A DNA stretch of 64,000 bases. It comes from Symsagittifera roscoffensis. Taxonomy: Eukaryota > Xenacoelomorpha > Acoela > Convolutidae. The notes under the pieces were generated by a model. It saw only the letters and a list, made by a program, of their open reading frames with translations, did not search any database and was not told the DNA's origin. The stretch lies in NCBI RefSeq assembly GCF_963678635.1, contig NC_087066.1, positions 44,689,624-44,753,623 on the forward strand, given 5' to 3'. Positions 9,111 through 17,789 of this stretch are shown piece by piece (the first letter of the stretch is position 1; each line of letters begins with the position of its first letter). A program made the position numbers and the translations under genes.

Positions 9111-9509
9111 TTACATAAAATTACTTATAAAATTCAAAACATGCACATCATGAATATTATTCAATTTTGTCTGGTAGAATTTAAAAAGAAGAATTGCTGA
9201 ATAAATTGCGTAAAATCCACACAAATTATCAGTTTTTTGTAGCTTTCGAGGAACCATTCGCCGATAATTTTTTGTTAGAAAGGAATAAGCTGTTCTTTTC
9301 CGACCCAAAGAATCAGAAAAATAGTAGGTTTTATCCAATCGAGTTATCATGATCCAGTGCTCCACTCTATCATTGCTTGGAGTTGAGTTAACAATTGCGA
9401 AAGAGTATTTTGTTAGTTGAGGTACTTTATCAGAGGGGTAAGATCCCATGTACTTGAACCTGAGTTCAGGAATTCTTTCAATAATTTGCAGAAGTGAAAA
9501 ATTATCCAT
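9111..9509 (-). CDS. Adenain-type cysteine protease, copy 2
   Basis: An intact 132-aa ORF, MDNFSLLQII to FISNFM. The catalytic pattern of the adenovirus-protease family is complete: His in VEHWIMITR, Asp in YYFSDSLGRK, and the Gln-Cys pair in KLQKTDNLCGFYAIYS. It would process capsid and core precursors during virion maturation. It is the last gene of the minus-strand block, ending about 35 bp from the inner edge of the left TIR. Degraded relatives are at 35461-35721 and 36653-37062. Confidence 0.92.
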   Translation of the reverse strand: MDNFSLLQIIERIPELRFKYMGSYPSDKVPQLTKYSFAIVNSTPSNDRVEHWIMITRLDKTYYFSDSLGRKRTAYSFLTKNYRRMVPRKLQKTDNLCGFYAIYSAILLFKFYQTKLNNIHDVHVLNFISNFM

Positions 9510-9599
9510 TTTCGCAAATTTTAGCTAATTTACATCTAAAACAAAGAAATAGAAAGTTTGATATTGTAATTTAAGATGGAAAATCCTAAAGTTATTGAC

Positions 9600-9860
9600 T
9601 TACTCGCATTTAGGTACTGAATCAACAAAGTCCCATACACAAAACTTGTGAACTGGGCAAAAATTGTTGAACACTGATTTACAGTCTAGGTTGAAGAAAT
9701 GTCTTGGGTTTTCAATTAAACAGCATTCATTAGCTGCTTTTTCTGGAGATTTAGGTCTGAAGAAAAACAAAATATATAGTACAGAGACAATCACAATGGA
9801 AAGTCCCAAAAAAGCTACAATATTTTTATAGGAACCTGAAATTTCAAAAAAACTAAACAT
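9600..9860 (-). CDS. Small Cys-rich membrane protein, copy 2
   Basis: About 86 aa starting at the ATG at 9858-9860 (MFSFFEISG). There is one transmembrane helix (NIVAFLGLSIVIVSVLYILF) followed by an RPKSPEKAA linker and a Cys-rich tail with NFCPVHKFCVWDFVDSVPK. The start overlaps the major capsid stop (ATGTTTAG). A degraded copy at 36360-36552 keeps FFFRPK, the LST-like segment and CLGLC-like remnants, so the gene belongs to this Maverick family. Function is unknown; a disulfide-bearing membrane or virion protein is plausible. Confidence 0.65.
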   Translation of the reverse strand: MFSFFEISGSYKNIVAFLGLSIVIVSVLYILFFFRPKSPEKAANECCLIENPRHFFNLDCKSVFNNFCPVHKFCVWDFVDSVPKCE

Positions 9861-11181
9861 TTTTAGCGACTGTTCCGAATTTGTCAATTTGAACATTTGA
9901 TAGTCTTTCTCCCAAGACTATCACTTCCGTTACTTGCTCCAAGGGAAACTGGAAAAACATTTCTAATCTCAAGCTTTCTCCACTAAGTTCTGGATAATGC
10001 AACTGTTCAGCAGCATCCTGTAGTGAAGTCGAGTCAAAAACTAGAATATAGTGATTTTGAAAATCTTCCATAGGAAGAGCTGGGAAATCTTCGTTAAACT
10101 GCATTGCTTTCATTGTTGTAACATAAGGTCGACAAGGAGAAGTTGTATCTAATGAAACAATTGCTCTTCCACCCCGAATAATTCTAAGTTCTCCTAAATG
10201 AAAGTGCTGATAGCTGAAAGGTTTTTCATGAAAAGAACCTGCAACAGCTGAATTTGTATTCATTGCAACAGCTATTCTTCTTATTGGAGCGTTATTGAAG
10301 ATATTTTCCTGTATGAATTGGTTTTGACGAGATGGAATGATAAAGGTTCTTGCTATAGTTTCCATTTAATTGTATTGAGCAGGTTCTCTTTCCAGATTCC
10401 ATTGCAAGTATTGATGATTAGGTTCAGCAACTAAAATTCTTCTAGTAAACAACGAACAATCAAGTATTTTAAGTATTTTCAGACTGACATTTGGATTATC
10501 AGATAACATGTAAAAATTAGGTCTCGCTCGAATAAGTTTAATTCGAGTTTTGGTATTTGGTAGCAACAGTTTTTTGCAAGTAAGCAAATCAATGGCGAGC
10601 CTCCCATAGAGTGAAAAAGTTATCCCTGTTCCCAAGGAATTTGCTCTATCAGTGAATGGATACATATCAAATGCATCAGGATTTTCTTCAAAACTGTATC
10701 CATGACAAGCAAGAATTCCTTTATTACTCACTGCTCACGAGTTGAATTCGTTCGATATCTGTGCCTTATGAGGATATAATCCATTCGCATTGTAAATCAT
10801 TGTATTGTTAAGATAAACTTCACAAATGGAGAATAGAGAATGTAGTAGATTGTTTACATAAGTTAAGTAAGTTTGTGGTTCCTCATCTGAATCTTCCTCC
10901 GATTTTGCTTTATGTTCTGCTTTTTCTTTTTTGAAAGCATCAAACAATCTTCCTTTGAATAGTTGAAGCTTTAAGCTAAGATGGGTATCACGCATATCCA
11001 AGTAGAGATTACGATCCGTTTCAAATTCAAACTCAATACTGCTTTCATCCAGAGAAGTACTGGGGAAAACTTCTTGTGTGTAAGATGACATAATTGTTTC
11101 CAAAACTGGGACTTTATCAAAAATCTCCAATGAAGAATTTGTAAAATCCCCGTACCAAAAATGACTTTGGTTTACACTCAT
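9853..11181 (-). pseudogene. Major capsid protein (double jelly-roll/hexon-like), copy 2
   Basis: One continuous frame of about 443 codons interrupted by two stops: TGA at 10735-10737 and TAA at 10366-10368. Sections in order are EFETDRNLYLDMRDTHLSLK, then LLHSLFSICEVYLNN and ISNEFNS, then MYPFTDRANSLGTGITF, ARPNFYMLSDNPNVSLKI and LDCSLFTRRILVAEPNHQ, then RTFIIPSRQNQFIQENIF and IRIIRGGRAIVSLDT-type segments, and finally VIVLGERLSN. This is the Maverick/adintovirus major capsid family. It forms the shell together with the penton. The start is 1 bp from the upstream core-like gene stop. Apart from the two nonsense codons the reading frame is undamaged. Confidence 0.88.
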
Positions 11182-11182
11182 T

Positions 11183-11551
11183 TTATATTGTCAAAAATGT
11201 CTTTGCGAGAGCGACTGTTTTTCGATCTACTTTTTCGAGAAATGGATCTGGTTCTAGCAGTTCTACGCTTAGATTTCTTTTTTCCACCTCCCAATTGTTT
11301 CCGAACTGTTTTTGTTCCCACATCTTTTGCAAATGTTTTGAGTTTTTACGTCCACTAAAAACTTCCCCAATCTCTGGAGCAGCGATTTCAAACAAATCTG
11401 CCCCAATTATTTTCGCAGCTGGGACTATATATTTTTTAATAAAGGGGATTGCAGTTCTCTCAAGAGTTTGTGTAAGAGCTCCAAAACCTCTTCCACGCTG
11501 TCTTGCATGTCCTCGAAAAATAGGGAAATCAGCTGAATTTTGAGCAACCAT
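11183..11551 (-). pseudogene. Basic core/pX-like protein, copy 2 (frameshifted C-terminus)
   Basis: It starts MVAQNSADFPIFRGHARQ, then a Gly/Arg stretch and the Ala-rich segment IVPAAKIIGADLFEIAAPEI, as in copy 1 (18-422). After FSGRKNSK, near 11345, the open frame becomes acidic and unlike copy 1. The neighbouring frame gives a Lys/Arg/Ser-rich tail ending RKDIFDNIK, matching the basic tail of copy 1. A single-base indel is therefore likely. The protein would be a DNA-binding capsid accessory protein. Confidence 0.7.
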
Positions 11552-11568
11552 TTCGTATGAAGTTTAAA

Positions 11569-12396
11569 TCAAAAATGATAATTCGAAATCTTGCGGAACA
11601 AGAGAACAACTCGAGTGATTCTTACGGACACAAAAGGAATTTTTTCACCCGTACTATCTCTTAGTTCTATCTTGATACTATGGAAAGAATTTTTCAACAA
11701 CTTTTTAAACTGTAAATTTGTAAAGGATTGATAATTCATGTACTTTCCTGTAGAATTTATATCTCCACTCTTCACTTTGGAGATAAATGGAATACAACGC
11801 AATAAGGGAGTTTTTGTATCACCAACTATGTTATATTCTATAATATCACTGTATATCATTAGGGAATGTATTCTTATAATGTCGTAAGAATACTGAGGAT
11901 AATGTGGACCTTTTCCTTTCATTATAACCCCTGTTTGATTTTGTTCTAAATCACAACTAAAAATGTGGCTCAAATCAGCACTCTGAATTATAAACACTGA
12001 TTGACTCTCAGGTAAATGAACAGCAACTTTTTGTGTAATTTTATCTACTGATACATAGATTCCGTTATATTCAAAAACTTGAGCACCTAGACGTTCTCGA
12101 ATTTTGTTGTTCATGGCTACAACTACATCAACAATACTTGGATACAATCCTGGTTCAATGTTCATTGGTACAATCTTTCTTTTCTCCTCAGAACTTTCTC
12201 CACCATCTACGAATGTAAACTTTCCCTCTGTAACATTTTGGAACAAAGAAGGGTATGATATTTCTGAAATAGCAACCTCTCATTCTCCTTTCAAATGTGT
12301 TTGTTCAGGTAGAAAATTTGTAAAAGAACTAAGACTATTAATCGGATAACAATTGAATGAAGCGTTGGAAACCAACTCAATAGTAAAAGAATCCAT
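11569..12396 (-). pseudogene. Penton (minor capsid protein), copy 2
   Basis: ATG at 12394-12396 (MDSFTIELVSNASFNCYP). It continues to HLKGE, then a TGA where the family has Trp (the 'GEWEVA' block), then EVAISEISYPSLFQN, IEYNIVGDTKTPLLRCI, and the C-terminal TGEKIPFVSVRITRVVLLF. Apart from that nonsense codon the frame is open for about 275 codons. It is homologous to copy 1 at 427-1301. Together with the major capsid protein it defines this element as virus-like. Confidence 0.88.
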
Positions 12397-12439
12397 GACA
12401 ACTGATCGGTAGAAATTTAGTTTAAAAAATGAATTACCT

Positions 12440-13556
12440 TTAATCAGAACATTTTCTAAGCTCTTTTTCATAAAATTTTCCCAGAATTTCCTCTTTGTCG
12501 AGATCTTTGATGATGTATGTAGGAGGCTTTTTTGTAGCTATAGCCGAAATTTCAAAAAAAATCATCTGTAAATTGTGGTTTATATCCTTTTCGGAACGGA
12601 ATATTAAACTTTGAAATTCTCACTCTGTCTACAACTTTGAACTTTAGTTTCTTATACCTTGTTAGAGGTTTATTGCACAGAATTGAGAGGAAATTAGTGA
12701 CATCTCTAGGTGATTTCCCAATAGATTTATTGATGCGACAATTCATTCTAGACACAAATTGCGGCAACTTGTTAATGAATTTTTCACCATGATCTTCTAT
12801 GTAGCGGTAAATAATGTGTTTTAATGATTGAATGGTTCTCTCTGCAAATGCGGCTTTTGTTTCACTCATGGTCGAGTAAACTTCAATGCGTTTTTCCTTG
12901 CAAAATTTATTGAAAGCTCCTCCATATTCCGTTCCTTTATCAACCCAAAGTTTTTCAGGAGTGTTTTTTCGAGAAATCAATTTTTTGAAAGCTTGCAAAG
13001 TTTCTTTGGCATATTCAGTTTTCAATGTTTGAACTCTGACAAATCGCAAAAAAAACATCAAAAGCAACCAATAAATATTTGACTCCCTTGTTTTGACTCG
13101 CTAGTTTGTCCACAAATGCCAAATCCATACACCAAATTTCCTTTATATATTTTGAAAATGCTTGAAGCCTTCGGAAACGTCTGATTGGGGGACCAAATTT
13201 TGTATACGATGTCTTGGTTTGTAAAAACTGTTATACTTTCTTGACAATCGGCTTGCTTTACTCAAGTTTCGCACAGAACCGTACGCAGCTCTACCCTTAG
13301 AATACAATCTGTTCAGACTTACCTTTTCAGATTTTGAAAGGGATCCAAGTTCTTCTGTCTTTCGCTTTGGCATTTTTGTTGGCAACAAGCTTAGGTGGAA
13401 TTTGAGTTGCTTCCAAAATGGTAAAGTAAAAATATCGGGAAAGTCGGTATTTTTTCGCTTTAGTGCACACACAAAGTCTACAATTGATTCTTTTGTGTCT
13501 CGATTATCTAAAATGATAATTTTTGACAGACTTAGTCTAATTCTAGGAGAATTCAA
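12440..13556 (-). pseudogene. Retroviral-like (rve) integrase, copy 2
   Basis: N-terminal part with SVRNLSKASRLSRK. The catalytic core follows: first Asp in EIWCMDLAFVDKL, second Asp in KLWVDKGTEYGGAF, Glu in AAFAERTIQSL. The C-terminal domain has IPFRKGYKPQFTDDFF and ends GKFYEKELRK before a TAA at 12440-12442. All three DDE residues are present. There are two homopolymer-associated frame changes, near 13050 (run of T/A after LVAFDVF) and near 12555 (run of eight A), plus a third break near 13200. The gene is split but catalytically recognisable. No ATG is evident in the first frame, so the true start is uncertain. Confidence 0.85.
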
Positions 13557-13559
13557 AAT

Positions 13560-13915
13560 TTAATCATTGAGGTGCTTATTGTTACTCGTTTTCAACTTTG
13601 CATTTACAGCACTGTAAATAGAAACAAAATTGTTTGGTACAATCTCCTCTTTTTCTTGCTTTTGTTCCAATTTTGGTTTTTTGGAAGTGTGCTTTGTGAT
13701 TGATAAATTGAGTAAGGAATTAAAACAAACTGATCCATACTATGTCAATCGTTTAATGACAAAAGGAGTGATAACAGATATTAATTGTAAGCCTTTTGGC
13801 GAGCTCAAAATAGTTCTCCTTTTATGCAGTGAAGTTCTTCTTCGTGTGAGTTCTGATATTTCTCTTCGATATTTTACTACGTCTACTTTTCGAAGATCCT
13901 TTAGCTCGCCTCATA
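13560..13915 (-). CDS. Small 'HKRRTILSSPKG' Maverick protein overlapping the ATPase 3' end (copy 2)
   Basis: It is read in a different frame from the ATPase. It contains LRKVDVVKYRREISEL, then HKRRTILSSPKGLQLI and VITPFVIKRL, then a Lys/Glu-rich tail ending NNKHLND at a TAA (13560-13562). Copy 1 has the equivalent at 4396-4600 (KKRAIILSKEGFHLV). The first 90 bp or so lie inside the ATPase coding region, so this is a genuine overlapping-frame arrangement if the gene is real. There may be one stop (near 13740) in the middle. The family is known to me only as a small ORF recurrent in Mavericks; function unknown. Confidence 0.5.
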
Positions 13916-14688
13916 GTAAGTTTACTAGACATTCGCTGAGGAATTGAATGAAACTTTTTGGACAATGGAGGATGAATTGTTTTTGAAGTTTTTGGGAAAA
14001 TGTTTGAAATGTTGGGAGTATAGAGACGTTTTGTATGCTCATCGTCCAAAAACTTAGTTTCTGTTCCTGCTGGTTGATAAAACTTTGATGGAACTGAACC
14101 ACTGTTTGTGCAATATCTTAGCGTATCAACTGTTTCTGGAGTTAAATCAATGAGTAAATGACCATAAGGAGTAGATGTTGCATCTTGATACCACTCTTTC
14201 AATTGTGATCCTAGACCTAGTTGTTGACTTAATGTATTGATTTGTAAAACATCTCTCGGTGACTTGAATAAGACTATATGTGTATTTTGTAACTCAACAT
14301 TTCTTCCCAATTTGCTTTGATGAAACAAGTTATGCTTAATATATATTGAATTCAGTCCCCTGTGTCTTCCACCAGTAGCAACTTTTACAAACTGCTTAGA
14401 ATTTGAAATTTCTTCACAAGAGTCATCAAATATTAACAGGTATTTTGTTCCATTATTGGGAAGGTTTTCAATCAGTTCAAAGTCAACTCCTTGGATAAAC
14501 TTAAGGTTTTTTCTTTGCATTTGTCCATAAAGAGGTTGATAATGTTGATAAAAATAATAAATTTTGTCAAACTTTGGTTGAAATGTACCAATTTTTAACC
14601 ACTCAAAAATAAGATGTGATTTTCCAGATCCACTCGGTCCAACTAGCGAAATAAAAACTCGTTCTTTGGAAGAAACTATTTTATTCAT
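13822..14688 (-). CDS. FtsK/HerA-type genome-packaging ATPase, copy 2
   Basis: Intact. I choose the ATG at 14686-14688 (MNKIVSSKERV), which overlaps the upstream stop as ATGA and matches copy 1; an upstream in-frame extension exists to 14742. Walker A is GPSGSGKSHLIFEW. Walker B is KYLLIFDDSCEE. KVATGGRHRGLNSIYIKHN and NTHIVLFKSPRDV follow, then GHLLIDLTPETVDTLRYC. The last 60 residues or so are Lys/Arg/Ser-rich. It would package the element's DNA into capsids. It is one of the few core genes in copy 2 with no visible lesion. Confidence 0.93.
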   Translation of the reverse strand: MNKIVSSKERVFISLVGPSGSGKSHLIFEWLKIGTFQPKFDKIYYFYQHYQPLYGQMQRKNLKFIQGVDFELIENLPNNGTKYLLIFDDSCEEISNSKQFVKVATGGRHRGLNSIYIKHNLFHQSKLGRNVELQNTHIVLFKSPRDVLQINTLSQQLGLGSQLKEWYQDATSTPYGHLLIDLTPETVDTLRYCTNSGSVPSKFYQPAGTETKFLDDEHTKRLYTPNISNIFPKTSKTIHPPLSKKFHSIPQRMSSKLTMRRAKGSSKSRRSKISKRNIRTHTKKNFTA

Positions 14689-14948
14689 AGCTTTGGAGAA
14701 GGTAAAATATAACCGACTGTCCTTGATAAAATTGCTACCCAAACTGTTGTTTCTTCACATGTAATGGATAACATTATTCGAACGATTGCACATGCTATTT
14801 TTAAAACTATGACAAAATATTGGCACATAAACACTAAAAGAGATCTATTACACGTACGTCCATAAAACTTCCAAGATTTTCGTTCATGATTCTCCTCATC
14901 AAAAACAAAATTTCCTAAATTTAATTGCTTGTCACATTCATCTCCCAT
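14685..14948 (-). CDS. Single-pass membrane protein, copy 2
   Basis: 87 aa, MGDECDKQLNLGNF to GYILPSPKL. A Cys-containing N-terminus is followed by RSLLVFMCQYFVIVLKIACAI, a hydrophobic helix, and the tail CEETTVWVAILS. It is homologous to copy 1 at 5325-5609 and intact here. Its TGA overlaps the ATPase ATG. The pairing and overlap with the packaging ATPase are conserved in both copies, which suggests co-expression. Confidence 0.72.
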   Translation of the reverse strand: MGDECDKQLNLGNFVFDEENHERKSWKFYGRTCNRSLLVFMCQYFVIVLKIACAIVRIMLSITCEETTVWVAILSRTVGYILPSPKL

Positions 14949-15028
14949 CTCAACTTTGGAATAAAAAAATTGATAATGATTAACATTTAAATTTCAAAAA
15001 CACGATAATACAAAATTATTAAGGTAAT

Positions 15029-15494
15029 TTACAATTTATTAAAAAACATCGAGTCCATGTTCCGTATGCAAATGCTTTTCTTTCTGCACATTGAAGAGTA
15101 TTTGCATGACAAAATGGGTAGTTGCCTCCAATCATATTCTTCATCTTTGAAAATCAAATTCTGAACTTTTGGACATGCGTAGTCATCCAAGTTTGTAACC
15201 TTTGTTTCCAAAATTTCTGACAGAGTTTTTCATTTTTCATAACCTTTTGCAGAAAAACTCCGTTTCTGGAGCTTTTAGTTTTTTCAATATTTTTTCAAGC
15301 TCAGTATATTTTTCATGGCCATTGTTCCAATTGATTCCATGAAGATGCTTCGTACACCAAGCAGACTGAGATGTAGCTTTGAATTTTTTAGGAGGAAGAA
15401 AGGAATATCCCACAGTTTGTCCATTTTGATAAACTCGTAACTCTTTAACTATTTTGTTTTCAATACGCTCAATATCCAAAACAACTAGACTCAT
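15029..15494 (-). pseudogene. DEDDh exonuclease-like protein, copy 2 (frameshifted)
   Basis: It starts MSLVVLDIERIENKIVKEL, so the motif I D-x-E (DIE) is kept. HLHGINWNNGHEKY follows. A frame change near 15211-15240 follows the FCKRL stop and the next frame resumes with KVTNLDDYACPKVQNLIF. A further frame change is suggested near 15130, where another frame gives HANTLQCAERKAF, comparable with HCALKKTKVF of copy 1. Start and order match copy 1 (6101-6670). Confidence 0.55.
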
Positions 15495-15533
15495 GATGGT
15501 AACGTTTTTCGCTGAAAATTTTAGTTAGAATAA

Positions 15534-15938
15534 CTAACAATCGAACAATGCATATACTGATGAAGCAAAACTTTTAACATATAAACAGAAGATCAATCCA
15601 GTCACGTGACCAAAAAAACAAGAACTTGGAAATCTAGGAAAAACATAACAATTACCAGGTCCCTTATAAGTAGTAGAATTCACAGATCCAGCTGCATCAT
15701 GTAAAATTGCATGATGTCTGAAAATTTTTGAATTTGCAAAAAAGTAATCCATACAAGAATTTCCGTATCCAATTAGACCCCCAAAAGGAAATTTTTGGTC
15801 CATTTCTTTCAAATTTATGTTTGGGTCCAAAACAATACAGGTACAAAGAAAGTAATTTTTTCTTTTTGTATTTGATGAAAAGTCATGTTTTATCAAACCG
15901 AATTTTCTGAGAATTTCATTCAATTTCTGAACGTTCAT
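15534..15938 (-). CDS. Conserved 'HAILHDAAG' membrane-like protein, copy 2
   Basis: An intact 134 aa. The N-terminal half is charged (MNVQKLNEILRKFGLIKHD). The central motif is NSKIFRHHAILHDAAG, then GPGNCYVFPRF, then a hydrophobic C-terminus CFFGHVTGLIFCLYV. It is clearly homologous to the damaged copy 1 gene at 6664-6906. Both sit immediately upstream of the DEDDh-like gene. I do not recognise a named family; the pattern of His, Asp and Cys residues could be catalytic or metal-binding, which is untested. Confidence 0.6.
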   Translation of the reverse strand: MNVQKLNEILRKFGLIKHDFSSNTKRKNYFLCTCIVLDPNINLKEMDQKFPFGGLIGYGNSCMDYFFANSKIFRHHAILHDAAGSVNSTTYKGPGNCYVFPRFPSSCFFGHVTGLIFCLYVKSFASSVYALFDC

Positions 15939-15945
15939 TTTCTAC

Positions 15946-16310
15946 AGTGCATTCGTCAATAATGATACAAGTTTTTTTGAATGTTTCTACATAAGACAAA
16001 ACTGAGGGGATAAAATCAAACAAAATCATCATACTCTTTTTTTCCAATTGAAAATTCTGATTGTTTTTTCCAAATGTTTCCTTTTCTACGATACTCTATT
16101 AGATCTATTTTCTTAATATCTGAACGATAACTTAGAAAAAATTTTTGTCTTCCATTGGCAAAGTCCACTCAAATTGAGAAGTTTGTGATTCTGTATCCAA
16201 ATCTTGCAATTTTGGTAAATTTTGAGATTCCAAAACTGTTAGTGAACATTTCTGGGTCTTTTCTTGTTAGACGATATGAAAAAGTCCCAATTTATTTTGA
16301 AGCTTCAAAA
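15946..16310 (-). pseudogene. Degraded small ORF, possible PC4-like (copy 2)
   Basis: Reading the minus strand with frame changes gives ESQTSQFEWTLPMEDKNFF, then SYRSDIKKIDLIEYRRKG and FSIGKKEYDDFV, then VLSYVETFKKTC. The spacing of short strands and the 'k-eyddf' helix resembles the copy 1 reading at 5845-6186. There is a stop near 16135, so it is not a single open frame. It abuts the start of the next gene at 15938. Confidence 0.35.
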
Positions 16311-16430
16311 CAAGATTTCTGGAAAAATCAATGTTCCAACTCATACTGCTCAGCTCAAAGAAGTTTTAAAAAATGATTCAAGAAGATGAATATTTGAATT
16401 ACATTACTATAATAACATCACTCAACAAAA

Positions 16431-16970
16431 TTAGTGAACATTACAGTTCTCAACAAACATAAAATCTCCCAAGACTTGGGCAAGTTCTTTGAATTCGTTC
16501 AAAGTATAGTTGACATAGGCAACTTGCTTCAAAACTTCGTTCTCCTTTGCAGTGAAGAGTATAATCTGAATGTAGGGTGGCTTGTTCACACTGTACTTCT
16601 TGATTGTGACACACACCCTTCTCTTCTTGTATGTTGCTACGTCATACACCGCATGACAGTTCGCAAGTTCCTGCTCCATGGTTGAGTCTTTGTCAGAATA
16701 GGGTTCCAATACAGGAACAAGTCCAAGGTTTTCAGCATCGTGAATAACAGTAGTCCGTATTGCTGATATCCTTTCCCCTTCTTTTTCACCAAGATAAACT
16801 TGCTGGGTTTTTTCGATTTGTCCAGATTCATTTTTCTTTAGCAATTGGAAGCAAGGTTCAAAGTAAGTTTTTCCGTTGTAGGGTTTTTGGGACCAATAAA
16901 ATCTCCCAATCCTTTTTTGGTTCTTAGCAAATTCAATATAGTTGGGAAGGATATCTTTTCGTGAATACAT
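16431..16970 (-). CDS. Early-type hypothetical protein with a C-terminal PC4-like pattern (copy 2)
   Basis: An open frame of about 179 aa. I take the ATG at 16968-16970 (MYSRKDILPNYIEF), 70 bp from a minus-strand TATA. The C-terminal 70 residues read RVCVTIKKYSVNKPPYIQII, then VNYTLNEFKELAQVL. This matches the strand-strand-helix pattern of PC4/Sub1 coactivator or ssDNA-binding domains. It is the first gene of the long minus-strand block, as the 7065-7634 gene is in copy 1. A replication or transcription accessory role is inferred. No lesion is visible. Confidence 0.5.
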   Translation of the reverse strand: MYSRKDILPNYIEFAKNQKRIGRFYWSQKPYNGKTYFEPCFQLLKKNESGQIEKTQQVYLGEKEGERISAIRTTVIHDAENLGLVPVLEPYSDKDSTMEQELANCHAVYDVATYKKRRVCVTIKKYSVNKPPYIQIILFTAKENEVLKQVAYVNYTLNEFKELAQVLGDFMFVENCNVH

Positions 16971-17033
16971 TTTTGATTTGAGACTCAGAGCCAACTGATC
17001 AGTAGTAGATATTTCAAAAAAATGATATTTGTA

Positions 17034-17165
17034 AATTTATAGAAATTAGGAAATGTAGATGACTCACTGTACATTCCATATAAGGTATTATTACCTTATA
17101 TGGAATAATGAGTAGGTGTTGATCCAAATATGGACATTGCGTAGGTGATGGAACTACTATATAAG
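17034..17165. promoter_or_regulatory. Divergent promoter with inverted CArG boxes, AP-1 site and two TATA boxes
   Basis: A minus-strand TATA (TATAAATT, 17034-17041) serves the 16970 gene. A plus-strand TATA (TATATAAG, 17158-17165) lies 43 bp before the ATG at 17209. Between them lie an AP-1 consensus TGACTCA (17060-17066) and a perfect 15-bp inverted repeat, ATTCCATATAAGGTA (17073-17087) and TACCTTATATGGAAT (17092-17106), with a 4-bp spacer. Each arm contains an exact CArG box (CCATATAAGG and CCTTATATGG), the SRF recognition consensus. CATTGCGTAGGTG at 17135-17147 recurs in the PolB promoter. SRF plus AP-1 elements are typical of immediate-early animal promoters; activity here is inferred. 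Confidence 0.7.
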
Positions 17166-17208
17166 CAACTCAATATAGATAAAAATCATTTTCAACAAGT
17201 AATCGGTG

Positions 17209-17780
17209 ATGGCATCTGCTATGTGTCAAGCATATCCCACTTTTTATTCGGACTACAATGCAAAATCTCTTTTTATCTCTGTCTCAGAAAACTTTTATGA
17301 AAAATTTATTGTCACCCAAGACTACTGTGTATCTAACCATTCATCATTCTTTCCAGTGGAAAATTACAAATATCACTTAGTATTAATCGGATCATGGCTC
17401 GATCAGATTTTGCAAAGATTAGATAATTATCAAATTGTTGACTGTATCTATACTTTATACAAATACAGATTTTATTTCAATATTATTTCATCAAGAGGTG
17501 ATGTTTTCAATCAATTGAATCGTGCAGTCGAAATTAGAATACCGGAAAACTACCCAGCGTTGCAAAGAAACGACTGCTGCGAAAAAAATTCAAAAGACAT
17601 TATCTCAGTTCTGCTCAGAATCTTGCGTCCACTCAGACTCTTTGATCAGCTTTTTTGGAAAGGATTCGAAAAGTTCAAAACTCAAAGTATGAGACTGACT
17701 TGTTGAAAATTGTTGATTGTTTAATTGATGGTTTTGGTACCGTAAATATTGAGCGTATCAATTTTTCTATTAATAATTGA
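17209..17780 (+). pseudogene. Unrecognised plus-strand protein, copy 2 (frameshift near the 3' end)
   Basis: Start ATG at 17209 (MASAMCQAYPTFYSD), 44 bp after a TATA box. The first 125 codons or so are open (VENYKYHLVLIGSWLDQI, VDCIYTLYKYRFYF). Near 17585-17620 the frame probably changes, because the next frame gives a coherent tail (FLERIRKVQNSKYETDLL and VDCLIDGFGTVNIERINF) that stops at 17780. The protein is Tyr/Ile-rich with no transmembrane helix. I do not recognise it. Its place next to the divergent promoter suggests an early regulatory protein. Confidence 0.55.
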
Positions 17781-17789
17781 ATATTTGTT

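Noticed and set aside
16155-16376. A 73-codon plus-strand frame and a possible exon at 16270-16370
   Set aside because: It overlaps the degraded minus-strand PC4-like reading and has no family resemblance or promoter.
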